A DNA stretch of 35,320 bases from an uncultured Lachnospiraceae bacterium (GCA_905207905.1 CAJLNC010000020.1:1-35320), one strand, 5' to 3'. Counted from the stretch's first letter, positions 16,020 through 25,700 are shown. Numbers and translations are program-made. Notes: generated from the sequence alone by a model not told the origin.

Positions 16020-16739
16020 ATGGAAGATTCGGTAAAGAAATTGCAGGAAATAGTGAATCAGAGCAGTAATATCGTATTTTTCGGCGGAGCGGGTGTGTCC
16101 ACGGAGAGCGGCATTCCGGATTTTCGCAGCGTGGACGGGCTGTATCACATGAAATACGAGTATCCTCCGGAGACCATCTTAAGCCATACCTTTTTTATGA
16201 GAAAGCCGGAGGAGTTTTATCGCTTTTACCATGATAAGATGCTCTGTCTGGATGCAAAGCCTAATGCAGCCCACAAAAAGCTGGCCAAGTTAGAGGCGCA
16301 GGGGAAATTAAAGGCAGTGATCACCCAGAATATTGACGGCCTGCACCAGGCAGCCGGCAGTCGGCGGGTGCTGGAGCTTCACGGCAGCGTTCATCGGAAT
16401 TACTGCATGAAGTGCGGAGCCTTCTATGACGCCAAATACATGAAGGCGGCAGATGGGGTGCCCAGGTGTGAGAAGTGCAAAGGCATGATAAAACCGGATG
16501 TGGTGCTGTATGAGGAGGGACTGGATCAGCAGACTTTGCAGGATTCTGTATCGTTTCTCTCCCATGCGGAAGTGCTTATCATCGGTGGAACCTCCCTGGC
16601 CGTGTATCCGGCAGCCGGACTCATCGATTATTTCCAGGGAAAGCATCTGGTAGTGATCAACCGATCAGCCACATCCAGAGATCGGTATGCAGATCTTCTG
16701 ATCCAGGGCAGCATCGGAGAGGTTCTGGGAGCTATTTAA
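16020..16739 (+). CDS. cobB: Sirtuin, NAD-dependent protein deacylase
   Basis: A 239-residue protein starting at the ATG with GGGAGG 6 bases ahead. NAD-binding GAGVSTESGIPDFR is at residues 23-36, QNID at 103-106, catalytic His121 in ELHGS, and the zinc ribbon is C129/C132 and C150/C153. A GGTSLAVYPAAGL segment and a terminal VINRS motif complete the Sir2 fold. It removes acyl groups from lysines while consuming NAD, in the cytosol. It sits directly downstream of sortase B and upstream of the DUF951 gene, probably in one transcript ending at the terminator at 17105. The functional link among the three is not obvious. Confidence 0.95.
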   Translation: MEDSVKKLQEIVNQSSNIVFFGGAGVSTESGIPDFRSVDGLYHMKYEYPPETILSHTFFMRKPEEFYRFYHDKMLCLDAKPNAAHKKLAKLEAQGKLKAVITQNIDGLHQAAGSRRVLELHGSVHRNYCMKCGAFYDAKYMKAADGVPRCEKCKGMIKPDVVLYEEGLDQQTLQDSVSFLSHAEVLIIGGTSLAVYPAAGLIDYFQGKHLVVINRSATSRDRYADLLIQGSIGEVLGAI

Positions 16740-16812
16740 AGAAGCAAGGGATAAAAGAGTTTGTGCCTGGGAGTTGGATTTACACAGGCGCAGATAAAAG
16801 AGGAGGCAGAAA

Positions 16813-17028
16813 ATGGACAACCGCCAGGAACGCCCGGATTATCAGGTGGGCGATATCGTGAAGCTGAAAAAACAGCATCCCTGCGGCAGCCAGGAGTGGG
16901 AGATTCTTCGGGTAGGAGCGGATTTCCGGTTGAAATGTTTAGGCTGCGGCCATCAGATTATGATAGCCAGAAAGCTGGTAGAAAAAAATACCCGGGGGCT
17001 TCGGAAAAAGCAGGAAATACCACAATAG
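16813..17028 (+). CDS. DUF951 family small protein
   Basis: A 71-residue protein starting at the ATG with AGAGGAGG 7-8 bases ahead. It carries the DUF951 pattern YQVGDIVKLKKQHPCG, then WEILRVGADFRLKCLGCG and IMIARKL, including a Cys pair (CLGC). In Bacillus relatives this gene (yyzM) lies close to rpsF-ssb-rpsR near the origin. Here the same group is present but split by a P-type ATPase gene. Function is unknown; an OB/SH3-like barrel with nucleic acid binding is only a guess. A small hairpin (TGTGCCTG...CAGGCGCA, 16762-16792) and a duplicated GATAAAAGAG flank the gap from the sirtuin gene. Confidence 0.9.
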   Translation: MDNRQERPDYQVGDIVKLKKQHPCGSQEWEILRVGADFRLKCLGCGHQIMIARKLVEKNTRGLRKKQEIPQ

Positions 17029-17104
17029 AAGATCACGCATAAAAGGGTGAGAAAAAGAGAGGGAATGAAAAGAGAATAGGATTACTCCGGAAGCAGGAGT
17101 TAAA

Positions 17105-17178
17105 AGAGGGTTCTGATATCCAGATGTACACAGGTTGGCAAGACCAGTGAACAAGGATAAGCAGAACCCTCTTTTTTG
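17105..17178 (+). terminator. Terminator with long loop after DUF951 gene
   Basis: AGAGGGTTCTG (17105-17115) and CAGAACCCTCT (17162-17172) pair perfectly over 11 bp, followed by TTTTT. The 46-base loop is unusually long and could itself fold. It closes the srtB-sirtuin-DUF951 group and faces the minus-strand ATPase. Confidence 0.8.
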
Positions 17179-17245
17179 GCAGCTGTCTCAATACAGATCT
17201 TGATATGCTTGACAGCTGTACGGATGCAAGCTTATGAGTTCAAGG

Positions 17246-19858
17246 TTATGATTTTACCAGTTCCAGCGCTTTGGCGATCTCCATGACCGCAACGGGAGCC
17301 AGGATCAGTCCCAGAGCCAGCAGGTAAAGTTCACCAGGCAGCGCGATGAGGCCGAAGGCGATGCGCACCGGTGTAAAGAGAACCAGCAGTACCAGGGCAA
17401 GAGAAGCCAGGCAGGCCAGATTCAGATGACGGTTGGTAAAGAAACCGATGCGGAACAGAGAGCGGTGAGAACGCATATTGTAGGCCTGAACCACCTGGGA
17501 CAGGGCAAGTACCATAAATGCCATGGTCTGACCGCCGGCCAGAGTGCCGGTGACAGCCTCTCCTCTCTTGAAAGCAAAAAGAGTCAGGAATGCGAACATA
17601 AGACCCTGAAGGACTACGCGAATGCCAAGGCCGTGAGCGAAGATTCCTTCATTCTTGGGCTTGGGTTTCTGATCCATAATATCTTTTTCCACAGGCTCCA
17701 TACCTAAGGCGATGGCAGGCAGGCTGTCCGTCACCAGGTTGATCCACAGAAGCTGCATGGACAGAAGCGGCGTTTTGTGCCATAAAAGCATTGCACAGAA
17801 TACAGTGATGACCTCTCCAATGTTGGTGCCCAGGAGGAAGCCCACCACCTTTTTAATGTTGGCGTAAATGCCCCGGCCTTCCTGAACTGCGTCTACAATG
17901 GTGGCAAAATTATCGTCCGTCAGCGTAATGTCAGCGGCTCCCTTGGCCACATCTGTTCCGGTGATGCCCATGGCGCATCCGATATCAGCAGCTTTTAAGG
18001 CGGGAGCGTCATTGACGCCATCTCCGGTCATGGAAACGATCTGATCCTTTTTCTGCCATGCTTTTACAATACGGATCTTATTCTCCGGTGAAACCCGGGC
18101 ATAGACGGAAATATGTTCCACGGACTGATCCAGTTCTTCCTCTGTCATAGCATCCAGTTGTGCGCCTGTGATGGCTCGGTCCCCGGGCTGAAGGATTCCC
18201 AGATCCTTGGCAATGGCGGAGGCTGTCACTACATGGTCTCCGGTGATCATCACAGGTTTAATGCCGGCCCGGCGGCACAGAGCCACAGCGTCTCTTGCTT
18301 CCGGACGGGGCGGGTCGATCATGCCCACCAGACCAAGGAGCGTCAGGCCGTTTTCCATTGTCTCGGAAGTGACCTCTTCCGGAATCTGGTCCATCACCTT
18401 ATATCCAATGGCCAGGACACGGAGAGCCTGCTCACTCATGGATTCATTCATTTTTCTGGCAGCTTCCAGATTGCCCAGAGTGCAGCGGGCAGTCATCATA
18501 TCAAAAGCGCCCTTTACAATCACCACAGTTTTTCCATCAATCTGGTTAACAGAGGTCATCAGCTTACGGTCAGAGTCAAAGGGAATCTCTGCCAGGCGGG
18601 GATACTGTTTATTCAGATCATCCTGCCCCATACCGTTTTTGTGGGCAGCCACGATGATGGAAGTCTCAGTGGGATCGCCGATATGCTGCTCTGAGCCATC
18701 CTGTCCGAATACCACAGATCCGTCGCAGCAGAGGGTTCCGTAAAGAAGAAGCTTTCTGGCTTCCGGAGAATTTTCGGTGCTGACATCCTCCAGATGATCA
18801 GAACCATCCAGGTAAAGCTTGGTGAGGGTCATGCGATTCTGGGTCAGTGTTCCAGTCTTGTCGGAGCAGATCACAGATGCGCTTCCCAGAGTTTCCACAG
18901 CCGGGAGACGGCGGATCAGTGCGTTTTTCTTAACCATGCGCTGTACTCCGATTGCCAGGACAATGGTCACGATGGCGGGAAGACCCTCCGGAATCGCCGA
19001 TACAGCTAAAGATACGGCAGTCATAAAGATCTCCAGCACAGGAATGCCGTTCATCAGTCCTACCACAAAGATGATGCCGCAGGCGCCGAGAGCCAGAAAT
19101 CCAAGATATTTTCCGAGCTGTGCCAGTTTTTTCTGAAGCGGAGTCTGGGTATCGCTCTCACCTTCCAGGAGACCTGCAATCTTGCCCATCTCTGTATCCA
19201 TGCCGGTGGCGGTAACCACGGCAACGGCAGTTCCGTAGGTGACGCTGCAGCCGGAGAAGACCATGTTGCTCCGGTCTCCCACAGAAGCCTTTGCGTCCAC
19301 CTGCGCGTTAGCATCCTTTTCAGAGGGAACAGATTCTCCGGTGAGAGCAGATTCTTCACATTTCAGGCTGACGCTGGAGAGCAGTCTGGCGTCTGCTGGA
19401 ATAAAATCTCCTGCTTCCAGGCGGATAATATCTCCGGGAACCAGCAATGCAGCATCAATGATCTGCTCCGTTCCGTCCCGAATCACTCTGGCATGGGGAG
19501 CGGACATGTTTTTCAGAGCGTCCAGGGCTTTTTCAGCCTTGCTCTCCTGAAGCATACCCATAACAGCATTGAGAACCACGATGAGCAGAATCAGGCATGG
19601 CTCAAAAAACTCCATGGGATCGCCCTCTATGCAGGCGATCACGAAAGAAACGGCAGCGGCGATAAGCAGGATGATGATCATCACATCCTGAAATTGTTCC
19701 AGAAAGCGCTGAAGATTTGTCTTTTTCTTCTTTTCCTTCAACCGGTTTTCGCCGTGCTTTTCCAGCAGTTCCCTGGCCCGGTCGCCGGAAAGCCCCTGCT
19801 CCTGGGTAGTACCCAGCTCACTTAAAACTTCTGATTTTGGTTTGCAGTAAGGTGTCAA
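17246..19858 (-). CDS. Calcium-type P-type ATPase (PacL/SERCA-like)
   Basis: An 870-residue P2-type cation pump. The N-terminal cation-ATPase domain is followed by membrane helices near residues 58-105. The actuator has TGES at 173-176, ion-binding AIPEGLP at about 288-294, the phosphorylated Asp333 in DKTGTLT, a nucleotide-binding domain, and hinge MTGDGVNDAPAL. Six C-terminal helices follow, including NLVTDSLPAIALG with ligands typical of calcium pumps. It exports Ca2+ (or Mn2+) using ATP. The TTG at 19858 is chosen because AAGGAGG lies 8 bases ahead; an upstream in-frame TTG (19882) overlaps that site. It has its own promoter on the minus strand and lies between DUF951 and rpsF, genes that are close neighbours in Bacillus. 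Confidence 0.95.
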   Translation of the reverse strand: MTPYCKPKSEVLSELGTTQEQGLSGDRARELLEKHGENRLKEKKKKTNLQRFLEQFQDVMIIILLIAAAVSFVIACIEGDPMEFFEPCLILLIVVLNAVMGMLQESKAEKALDALKNMSAPHARVIRDGTEQIIDAALLVPGDIIRLEAGDFIPADARLLSSVSLKCEESALTGESVPSEKDANAQVDAKASVGDRSNMVFSGCSVTYGTAVAVVTATGMDTEMGKIAGLLEGESDTQTPLQKKLAQLGKYLGFLALGACGIIFVVGLMNGIPVLEIFMTAVSLAVSAIPEGLPAIVTIVLAIGVQRMVKKNALIRRLPAVETLGSASVICSDKTGTLTQNRMTLTKLYLDGSDHLEDVSTENSPEARKLLLYGTLCCDGSVVFGQDGSEQHIGDPTETSIIVAAHKNGMGQDDLNKQYPRLAEIPFDSDRKLMTSVNQIDGKTVVIVKGAFDMMTARCTLGNLEAARKMNESMSEQALRVLAIGYKVMDQIPEEVTSETMENGLTLLGLVGMIDPPRPEARDAVALCRRAGIKPVMITGDHVVTASAIAKDLGILQPGDRAITGAQLDAMTEEELDQSVEHISVYARVSPENKIRIVKAWQKKDQIVSMTGDGVNDAPALKAADIGCAMGITGTDVAKGAADITLTDDNFATIVDAVQEGRGIYANIKKVVGFLLGTNIGEVITVFCAMLLWHKTPLLSMQLLWINLVTDSLPAIALGMEPVEKDIMDQKPKPKNEGIFAHGLGIRVVLQGLMFAFLTLFAFKRGEAVTGTLAGGQTMAFMVLALSQVVQAYNMRSHRSLFRIGFFTNRHLNLACLASLALVLLVLFTPVRIAFGLIALPGELYLLALGLILAPVAVMEIAKALELVKS

Positions 19859-19954
19859 ATAAATTCCTCCTTGTCTTGTCAATCCCTTCCGGGCAGGCAG
19901 CCATTGGGATCGATGATAAATGATAAATAGTAAGATTATATTAATATGAAGCTT

Positions 19955-19983
19955 ATTCTACCAGTATCCATGGTGTTTGTCAC
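19955..19983 (-). promoter_or_regulatory. Promoter of the P-type ATPase gene
   Basis: On the minus strand GTGACA (plus 19978-19983), a 17-base spacer and TAGAAT (plus 19955-19960), about 100 bases upstream of the start codon. Confidence 0.6.
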
Positions 19984-20170
19984 TGAGCAAATCATTAAAT
20001 ATCAATAAAGGATCAATAAAATTAAAATATTCCTGTTGTCCCGAAAAGGAAAAGGCAGTTGCTTCTATTTTAATACAGAAAGGGGAAAATAATTCAATCA
20101 TTCAAAATAATAAAAAAATCCAGGAAAAAATATTGAAATTTACGATGATTCAAAATAATTCAAAAAGTGC

Positions 20171-20199
20171 TTGAAATAAAAGGAATTCTATGATAAAGT
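20171..20199 (+). promoter_or_regulatory. Promoter of the rpsF-ssb-rpsR operon
   Basis: TTGAAA at 20171-20176, a 17-base spacer and TAAAGT at 20194-20199. The upstream 150 bases are very AT-rich, with ATTCAAAATAAT twice (about 20099 and 20149), possibly UP-element-like. The leader contains hairpin GCTCTTTC-ATCAG-GAAAGGGC (20226-20246), placed where S6:S18 autoregulatory leaders occur in other bacteria; I cannot confirm the S6 motif. Confidence 0.65.
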
Positions 20200-20273
20200 A
20201 AAAAACTGTGATATATTATTTCCTTGCTCTTTCATCAGGAAAGGGCCAGAGACCATAAGGAGGTGCGCGAAGC

Positions 20274-20561
20274 ATGAATAAGTATGAATTAGCTGTTGTA
20301 GTCAACGCTAAACTCGAAGACGAAGAGAGAACCGCTGTTATCGAGAAAGTAAAAGAATACGTGACTCGTTTCGGCGGAACAGTGACTGACGTGGATGACT
20401 GGGGTAAGAAGAAATTAGCTTACGAGATCCAGAAGATGCGCGAAGGTTTCTACTACTTCGTACATTTTGAGTCTGACAGCACATGCCCGGCGGAAGTTGA
20501 GAAACGTGTCCGCATCATGGAGAATGTGATCAGATATTTATGCGTTAGACTGGATGCATAG
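20274..20561 (+). CDS. rpsF: 30S ribosomal protein S6
   Basis: A 95-residue protein with the S6 start MNKYELAVVV, the central DVDDWGKKKLAYEIQKMREGFYYF and the ending NVIRYLCVRLDA. It has the normal family length. It binds 16S rRNA with S18 in the small-subunit platform. A strong AAGGAGG site precedes the ATG. It is the first gene of the conserved rpsF-ssb-rpsR operon. Confidence 0.98.
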   Translation: MNKYELAVVVNAKLEDEERTAVIEKVKEYVTRFGGTVTDVDDWGKKKLAYEIQKMREGFYYFVHFESDSTCPAEVEKRVRIMENVIRYLCVRLDA

Positions 20562-20580
20562 ATAGAATAGGAGATTTGCA

Positions 20581-21036
20581 ATGAATAAAGTCATCTTAAT
20601 GGGACGTCTGACCAGAGACCCGGAAGTGCGGTATTCCGCAGGGGACAACTCAATGGCGATTGCCAGATATACATTAGCAGTAGACCGCAGATTTAAGCGT
20701 GACGGAGAGGCTACCGCAGATTTTATCGGCTGCGTGGCATTCGGCAGAAGCGCAGAATTTGCGGAGAAATATTTCCGTCAGGGCCTGAAAGTGGTTGTGA
20801 CAGGAAGAATTCAGACGGGAAGTTACACAAACAGAGATGGCCAGAAAGTATACACCACCGACGTAGTGGTGGAGGATCAGGAGTTTGCGGAGAGCAAAGC
20901 GGCTTCCGCTGAGCACGGCGTAATGCCTTCTGCGCCCTCATCCAGACCGGCAGCCCCGGCTCCCAGCCAGGCATCAGTAGCAGACGGGTTTATGAACATT
21001 CCCGATGGGATTGATGAGGAACTGCCTTTTAACTAA
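20581..21036 (+). CDS. ssb: Single-stranded DNA-binding protein
   Basis: A 151-residue protein. The OB-fold covers residues 1 to about 110 (MNKVILMGRLTRDPEVRY, then FIGCVAFGRSAEFAEKY and GRIQTGSY). A short disordered Pro/Ala/Ser linker follows, with the acidic tip DGIDEELPFN that docks replication and repair partners. It protects single-stranded DNA in replication and recombination. It begins 19 bases after rpsF, in the same transcript. An AGGAG-type site (AGGAGATTTGCA) precedes the ATG. Confidence 0.97.
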   Translation: MNKVILMGRLTRDPEVRYSAGDNSMAIARYTLAVDRRFKRDGEATADFIGCVAFGRSAEFAEKYFRQGLKVVVTGRIQTGSYTNRDGQKVYTTDVVVEDQEFAESKAASAEHGVMPSAPSSRPAAPAPSQASVADGFMNIPDGIDEELPFN

Positions 21037-21177
21037 TTTATGCGGGGACAGAGTTGCAGAAGTGCGCAGCACGGAACAATTCGCTTGAAAGGTTCTGGCC
21101 CCAATAACACATGATGTCAGGGCGCTGCCTTTGCTCTTGCATCATTTCAGAATTTCAGAGAACAGGAGGAATTCATC

Positions 21178-21438
21178 ATGGCTTTCAGTAAAGATAGAGC
21201 AGATTCTCCCATGAAGCGGAGAGGCGGACGCAGAAGAAAAAAAGTCTGCGTATTCTGCGGCAAAGAGAATAATGAAATTGATTACAAGGATGTAAACAAG
21301 TTAAAGAGATACGTTTCTGAGAGAGGTAAGATCCTTCCCAGAAGAATCACTGGAAACTGCGCAAAGCATCAGAGAGCGCTGACCGTTGCGATCAAGAGAG
21401 CACGTCACATCGCTTTGATGCCCTACGTACAGGACTAA
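21178..21438 (+). CDS. rpsR: 30S ribosomal protein S18 (cysteine-containing form)
   Basis: An 86-residue protein with the family core [25 protein letters not shown], then [14 protein letters not shown]. Residues about 23-26 are CVFC and TGNCAKH supplies a further Cys and His, so this is the C+ (zinc-ribbon-like) version rather than the cysteine-free form. ACAGGAGG precedes the ATG. It lies 141 bases after ssb, and the gap has no separate strong promoter. It is the last gene of the operon, closed by the terminator at 21467. Confidence 0.97.
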   Translation: MAFSKDRADSPMKRRGGRRRKKVCVFCGKENNEIDYKDVNKLKRYVSERGKILPRRITGNCAKHQRALTVAIKRARHIALMPYVQD

Positions 21439-21466
21439 TTGCCCAAGCAGGACAGTTTAGAAAAGC

Positions 21467-21512
21467 AAAGCCTTTAAATACTGGATAATCCCGGTATTTA
21501 AGGGCTTTTTGT
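21467..21512 (+). terminator. Terminator of the rpsF operon
   Basis: AAAGCCTTTAAATACTGG pairs with CCGGTATTTAAGGGCTTT around a 6-base loop (about 18 pairs, with minor G-U), then TTTTTGTTTTT. Between here and 21669 I see only a small dyad (ATCAGGG 21558-21564 with CCCTGAT 21574-21580). Confidence 0.92.
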
Positions 21513-21668
21513 TTTTCACAGGGTGTTACATATTTTTATCTTTTCTTGTTTCACAGGATCAGGGTGTCAAAAGCCCTGATGGAAAAACGCAACGGTCAAA
21601 TGGTACAAAAGAGCTGTCCTCATTTTGATGCACCAAACATTCCGATGAGCCTTTTAAATTCTATAAAT

Positions 21669-21797
21669 AAAAGGCCATGGTGAAAAATACCTCCGGCGGT
21701 ATCCTCTCGGGTGGATTTTCTCCGAAAAATAGAATCTTTTCGGAGAAAATCACCCGAAAATCCACCGGAAACCATATTTTGCACCATGGCCTTTTTT
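21669..21797. repeat. Family A long hairpin repeat, copy 2
   Basis: Outer arms AAAAGGCCATGG and CCATGGCCTTTT; inner arms CGGGTGGATTTTCTCCGAAAA and TTTTCGGAGAAAATCACCCG (one bulged G), with CCGGCGG/CCACCGG between. A/T tails on both sides make it a likely bidirectional terminator between the rpsR transcript and the minus-strand regulator, whose stop is 12 bases away. Confidence 0.88.
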
Positions 21798-21808
21798 AAA
21801 AGAAACGC

Positions 21809-22468
21809 TTAGTCTTCCTCCAATTCTTCCAGAGCCTTCTGATCCACCAGCTCAATCGTTCCTCTTTTTAATTCTACCAGCCCTTCGTTCTGGAAATACC
21901 GCAGCATCCTGGTCACCACCTCCCGGGCAGTTCCCAGATGATTGCCGATCTTTTCGTGAGTGATTTTCAGAGAGGTGGTTTGCTCCAGCTGGGCTTCGTT
22001 CAGCAGAAAGGTTGCCAGGCGCTTGTCAAAGCTTTTCCACATGATCTGTTCTAACAGCCACATCACTTCGGAGAAACGGCTGGCCATGACCTGGTTGGTG
22101 TAGTTTGCCAGTACTGCGGATTCATCCATCACGTTCCGGTAGATGCCGGGAGGAATCACCCAGATCTCAGAGTCCTTTTCTGCTTCAATGGCAACGTCAA
22201 ATTGAAGACTTTGGAACATACAGGAGGCGGAAAACAGACAAATGTCCCGCTCAAACAGACGGGAAATGGTGATTTCCCGACCCTGCTCTGATAAGATATA
22301 GGCTCGCAGCAATCCGCTGCACACCAGGTACAGTCCGCTGCATTCTTCGCCTCCCCCCTGCAGGAGAGTGCCTGCTTTTATCTGTTTCAGTGTTCCGGAA
22401 ATTTCTAATTTTTGCTGCTGGGCAGCAGTCAGTTTATTCCATATAGGAAAGTATTCTTTTAATTCCAT
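21809..22468 (-). CDS. Crp/Fnr family transcriptional regulator
   Basis: A 219-residue protein. The cyclic-nucleotide-like beta barrel lies at about 10-120 (AGTLLQGGGEECSGLYLVCSG), the long dimer helix at about 118-150, and the HTH_Crp domain at about 150-200 with recognition helix TAREVVTRMLRYF (180-192). There is no N-terminal Fnr iron-sulfur Cys cluster, so the effector is unknown. The ATG at 22468 is chosen because CGGAGG sits 5-6 bases ahead; the frame extends 12 codons further to an ATG without such a site. It is divergent from the 1556-residue surface protein, sharing an intergenic region with a TTCTTAAGAA palindrome (22549-22558), so control of that gene is plausible. Confidence 0.9.
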   Translation of the reverse strand: MELKEYFPIWNKLTAAQQQKLEISGTLKQIKAGTLLQGGGEECSGLYLVCSGLLRAYILSEQGREITISRLFERDICLFSASCMFQSLQFDVAIEAEKDSEIWVIPPGIYRNVMDESAVLANYTNQVMASRFSEVMWLLEQIMWKSFDKRLATFLLNEAQLEQTTSLKITHEKIGNHLGTAREVVTRMLRYFQNEGLVELKRGTIELVDQKALEELEED

Positions 22469-22512
22469 GGTGCCTCCGTTTATTATGCTGGGATCATGTT
22501 GCATTAAAACAT

Positions 22513-22521
22513 ATTATAACA
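22513..22521 (-). promoter_or_regulatory. Extended -10 promoter of the Crp/Fnr gene
   Basis: TGTTATAAT on the minus strand (TG extension plus perfect TATAAT), about 45 bases before the start codon. No good -35 is seen, as is common for extended -10 promoters. Confidence 0.55.
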
Positions 22522-22567
22522 TAGAAAGGGTTAAGAAAAGTACAAAAATTCTTAAGAAAGATAAAGG

Positions 22568-22596
22568 TTTACATCCCTCCTGGAAAAGTTTATACT
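22568..22596 (+). promoter_or_regulatory. Promoter of the large surface protein gene
   Basis: TTTACA at 22568-22573, a 17-base spacer and TATACT at 22591-22596. The palindrome TTCTTAAGAA (22549-22558) lies just upstream of the -35 and between this and the divergent regulator promoter, a good operator position. Confidence 0.7.
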
Positions 22597-22602
22597 GAAG
22601 AC

Positions 22603-22779
22603 AATATGATGGGGACTGGAATGGAACCATCTAAGGAGCCAGGGTGCAGAGAATTCTTGTATCCTGGCGCTAAGTTCAGGGGACAGACAACCGAGAAAAG
22701 CCTTTTAAAAAGGGATGCAGATGATTTGGTGCATCCGGGGACGAGGCTTTTTGTCTGCGAATTAAAGGAGGAGTTCGAT
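22603..22779 (+). other. Structured 177-base 5' leader of the surface protein mRNA
   Basis: Several stems are visible. GATGG...CCATC is at 22612-22635. GCCAGG-GTGCA...TGTAT-CCTGGC is near 22637-22668. A long stem pairs CAGACAA plus AAAAGCC with GGCTTTT plus TTGTCTG (about 22684-22756) and encloses GGATGCA/TGCATCC. No known riboswitch consensus is recognised. The ribosome site AAAGGAGG (22764-22771) immediately follows the last stem. Confidence 0.55.
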
Positions 22780-25700
22780 ATGAGAAAAAAAGCCAATCGT
22801 TTTCTGGCGATTCTGATGGCGGCCTCTTTGATGGCCAGCCATGGAATGACCTCATTGGCAGAGGGGATAACAGAAGTTCAGACAGTAGAGACAGCTGCTG
22901 AGACGCCGGCAGCCACAGAAGCGCCCACAGAGCCGCCGGCACCTGCCACAGAAGCGCCCACAGAGCCGCCGGCGCCTGCTACGGAAGCGCCTACAGAGGC
23001 TCCCACAGAGGCACCTACAGAAGCTCCGGCCACAGAGGCGCCTACGGAAGCTCCGGTGACAGAGGCTCCCACGGAAACACCCACAGAAGGGGCGGGGACA
23101 GAGGCACCTACGGAGGTTCCTGGCACAGAACATTCCACAGAAGCGCCTTTTCCGGAGGATATTTTTGAGACAGAGACTCAGGTGACAGAGACACCTACGG
23201 AAGCGCCTACAGAGACTTCCACTGAGGGAGAGACTGAGACGGAGACGGGCAGCGAAAAGGACACGGAGACAGAAAGTGAGACGGAAAAGAAAGAGACAGC
23301 GTTTACCTGGTCAAAAGACGGCGTAAAGGTGACAGTGAAGCTGGAAAACAAGGCAGCACTGCCATCAGATACAAAATTTTCTGTCAAGACAATAAACAAT
23401 AAAACAGACAAAAAGCGGAATCAGAAGGCAAGGACACTGGTGGAGAAGAGCCTGGGGCAGGGACACCGGGAAATTTCCGATACACGTTTCTATGAGCTGG
23501 TGTTTGAGACGGACGGAAAAAAGGTACAGCCCTCAGGAAAGATAAAAGTGACCTTTGAATATGCCAACGGGCTTGATTTGAAGCTGTCCCGATACGGACA
23601 GCCGGAGGCCAAGGCGTATCTTGTAGATCAGACAGCCGGAGAGCAGCAGCTTTTAGAACTGGATCAGAAACTGCTGGTCAGGAAGGCAGAACTTACGGTA
23701 TCCGGTACGCCTCTGATCGGAATTGCAGGGACTCAGAACCACACAAATGACGGTGCAGTGATTACCAGAGACACACTGGAAGATGGCCTGGCAGATGTGC
23801 TGGATTATAAGTTGGTGACAGCTCAAAAGGCAGAACTGGCGTCTGAGACAGAAGAGAAGGTATCTGAGCAGGAAGAAAAACCGGAAGAAGAACAGTCAGC
23901 CCTTGAAGAAGAAAATGAAGATCCGAATCCGGCAGGTCTTTTAGGCGGCCTGGAAGGTATTTCTTTGACCTTAGCGAATGGACAAAGCTCCGGCCAGGTG
24001 AAGGTTGTGAATCTGTATGCGGAGTCAAACGGCAGTGTAAATACAGAGCCGCTGGAAGAAGTTTTGTCAGGCGGAAGCATAGATGTATCGGACTGCCTGG
24101 TTGTAGTAAATGTAGTGGCCCAGGATGCAGAGCAGGCTCTGAGTGTTCCGGTTTATCCGGCGCTCTATCAGGGAAGTTTGGTGTCCGGTGAACAGGCATC
24201 CTATGCAGGCCGCTTGGTGTATAATTTGGTGGCGGAGAGAAACGATGGCTTTGGGGTTTATTGCGGAAGCGCCTCTCTGGAGGGGAAAGGCGTGGGAACG
24301 TATCTGGCGCCTCAGGGAACGATAAATGGTTCTGCCGGTGTGCTGGGAGCTGTCTACAGCTTGGATGCCAGCGTGTCCTCTATAGAAGCGGCAGTGGTCG
24401 GGCAGGATGGAACAGCAGCTTTGAATCAGGAGACAGAGGCTCAGACAGAAGAGTCCAGCGAAACAGAGACCGAGAGCGAAGGGCTGACAGAAGAGTCCAG
24501 CGAAACAGAGACCGAGAGCGAAGGACTGACGGAAGAGTCCGGTGAAACAGAGACCGAGAGTGAAGGGTTGACGGAAGAGTCCAGCGAAACAGAGCCCGAG
24601 AGTGAAGGGCTGACGGAAGAGTCCAGCGAAACAGAGACCGAGAGTGAAGGGTTGACGGAAGAGTCCAGTGAAACAGAGCCCGAGAGTGAAGGGCTGACGG
24701 AAGAGTCCGGTGAAACAGAGCCCGAGAGTGAAGGGCTGACGGAAGAGTCCAGCGAAACTCAGACAGAGAGTGAGACAGAATTTACAACAGAAATTGAGAC
24801 AGAATCGGAGACGGAAACAGAGACAGAAGGGCTGATCGAGGAGACCGAGCTGGAAACAGAGGCGGAGACAGAACCTGAGACGGATGTGGTTTTGGATGAA
24901 ATGACGATGGATACGATGGCTCTGGATCGGGGAGCTTCCAATGTGAAGTCATTGTTGGTGATTAAAACAACCCGGGAGTTCCAAGCTGCTCAGGAATCAG
25001 AGAATACACCAGGTACAGAGCAGACACCTTCCACAGAGGTTCAGAATCCGGGCGGCCCTGCCGGAGAGATAGCTGCTGCCGATTCATCACCTACTGGAAC
25101 AGCTTACACAGATCCTGGTTCAGGGGAAAATACACAGGGAGATCAGGATGATCCTGTAGGCGGGACGGCAGAATTTAATGAAGATTCGGTACAGCTGGCC
25201 TCCTCCCTGCTCCAGCAGGGCATCTCCAAACCGGTGGCAGGGGCGGTTCTCAGTTTGAGAGCTGCTGAGGAGATCGTACCTACCGCAGATATTACTGTGA
25301 AGAGTAAGGATGGATCAGAGATAACCTATAAAAAGGATAAAACAGCCTTTCGCAAGGATGCAGAGGTGTTTAGCTGGACAACGGATGCAGCCGGGACACC
25401 TCAGGATATTGCTCCTTACCTGATACCGGGAGGGACTTATCGGTTGACAGAGGTTTCTACGCCTGAAGGGTATATTACAGCATCTGATCTCTACTTTACC
25501 GTAGAGGCAGACGGGACTGTAAAGCAGAGCAACGGAACTTTGCTGCCGCCTTTAAAGATGCCGGATGGAACAGAGGCATCCTGCCTTGAGATGATAGATT
25601 ATGCAGAAGAAAATCCCAATAATCCAGATTCAGAGCTTCCGGATGAGGTATCTCTTACCTTTAAGCTGGCAGTGGTGATGCTGCCGGAGACAGCGGAGGA

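Noticed and set aside
16761..17042. Longer alternative frame over the DUF951 gene
   Set aside because: The DUF951 frame has the family motifs and a good ribosome site; the alternative has neither.
19977..20174. 65-codon open frame upstream of rpsF
   Set aside because: AT-rich, Asn/Lys/Ile-biased, no ribosome site, and it overlaps the rpsF promoter.
22606..22779. N-terminal extension of the surface protein through the leader
   Set aside because: The frame is open by chance; the signal peptide and AAAGGAGG fix the start at 22780, and the upstream part is a structured RNA.
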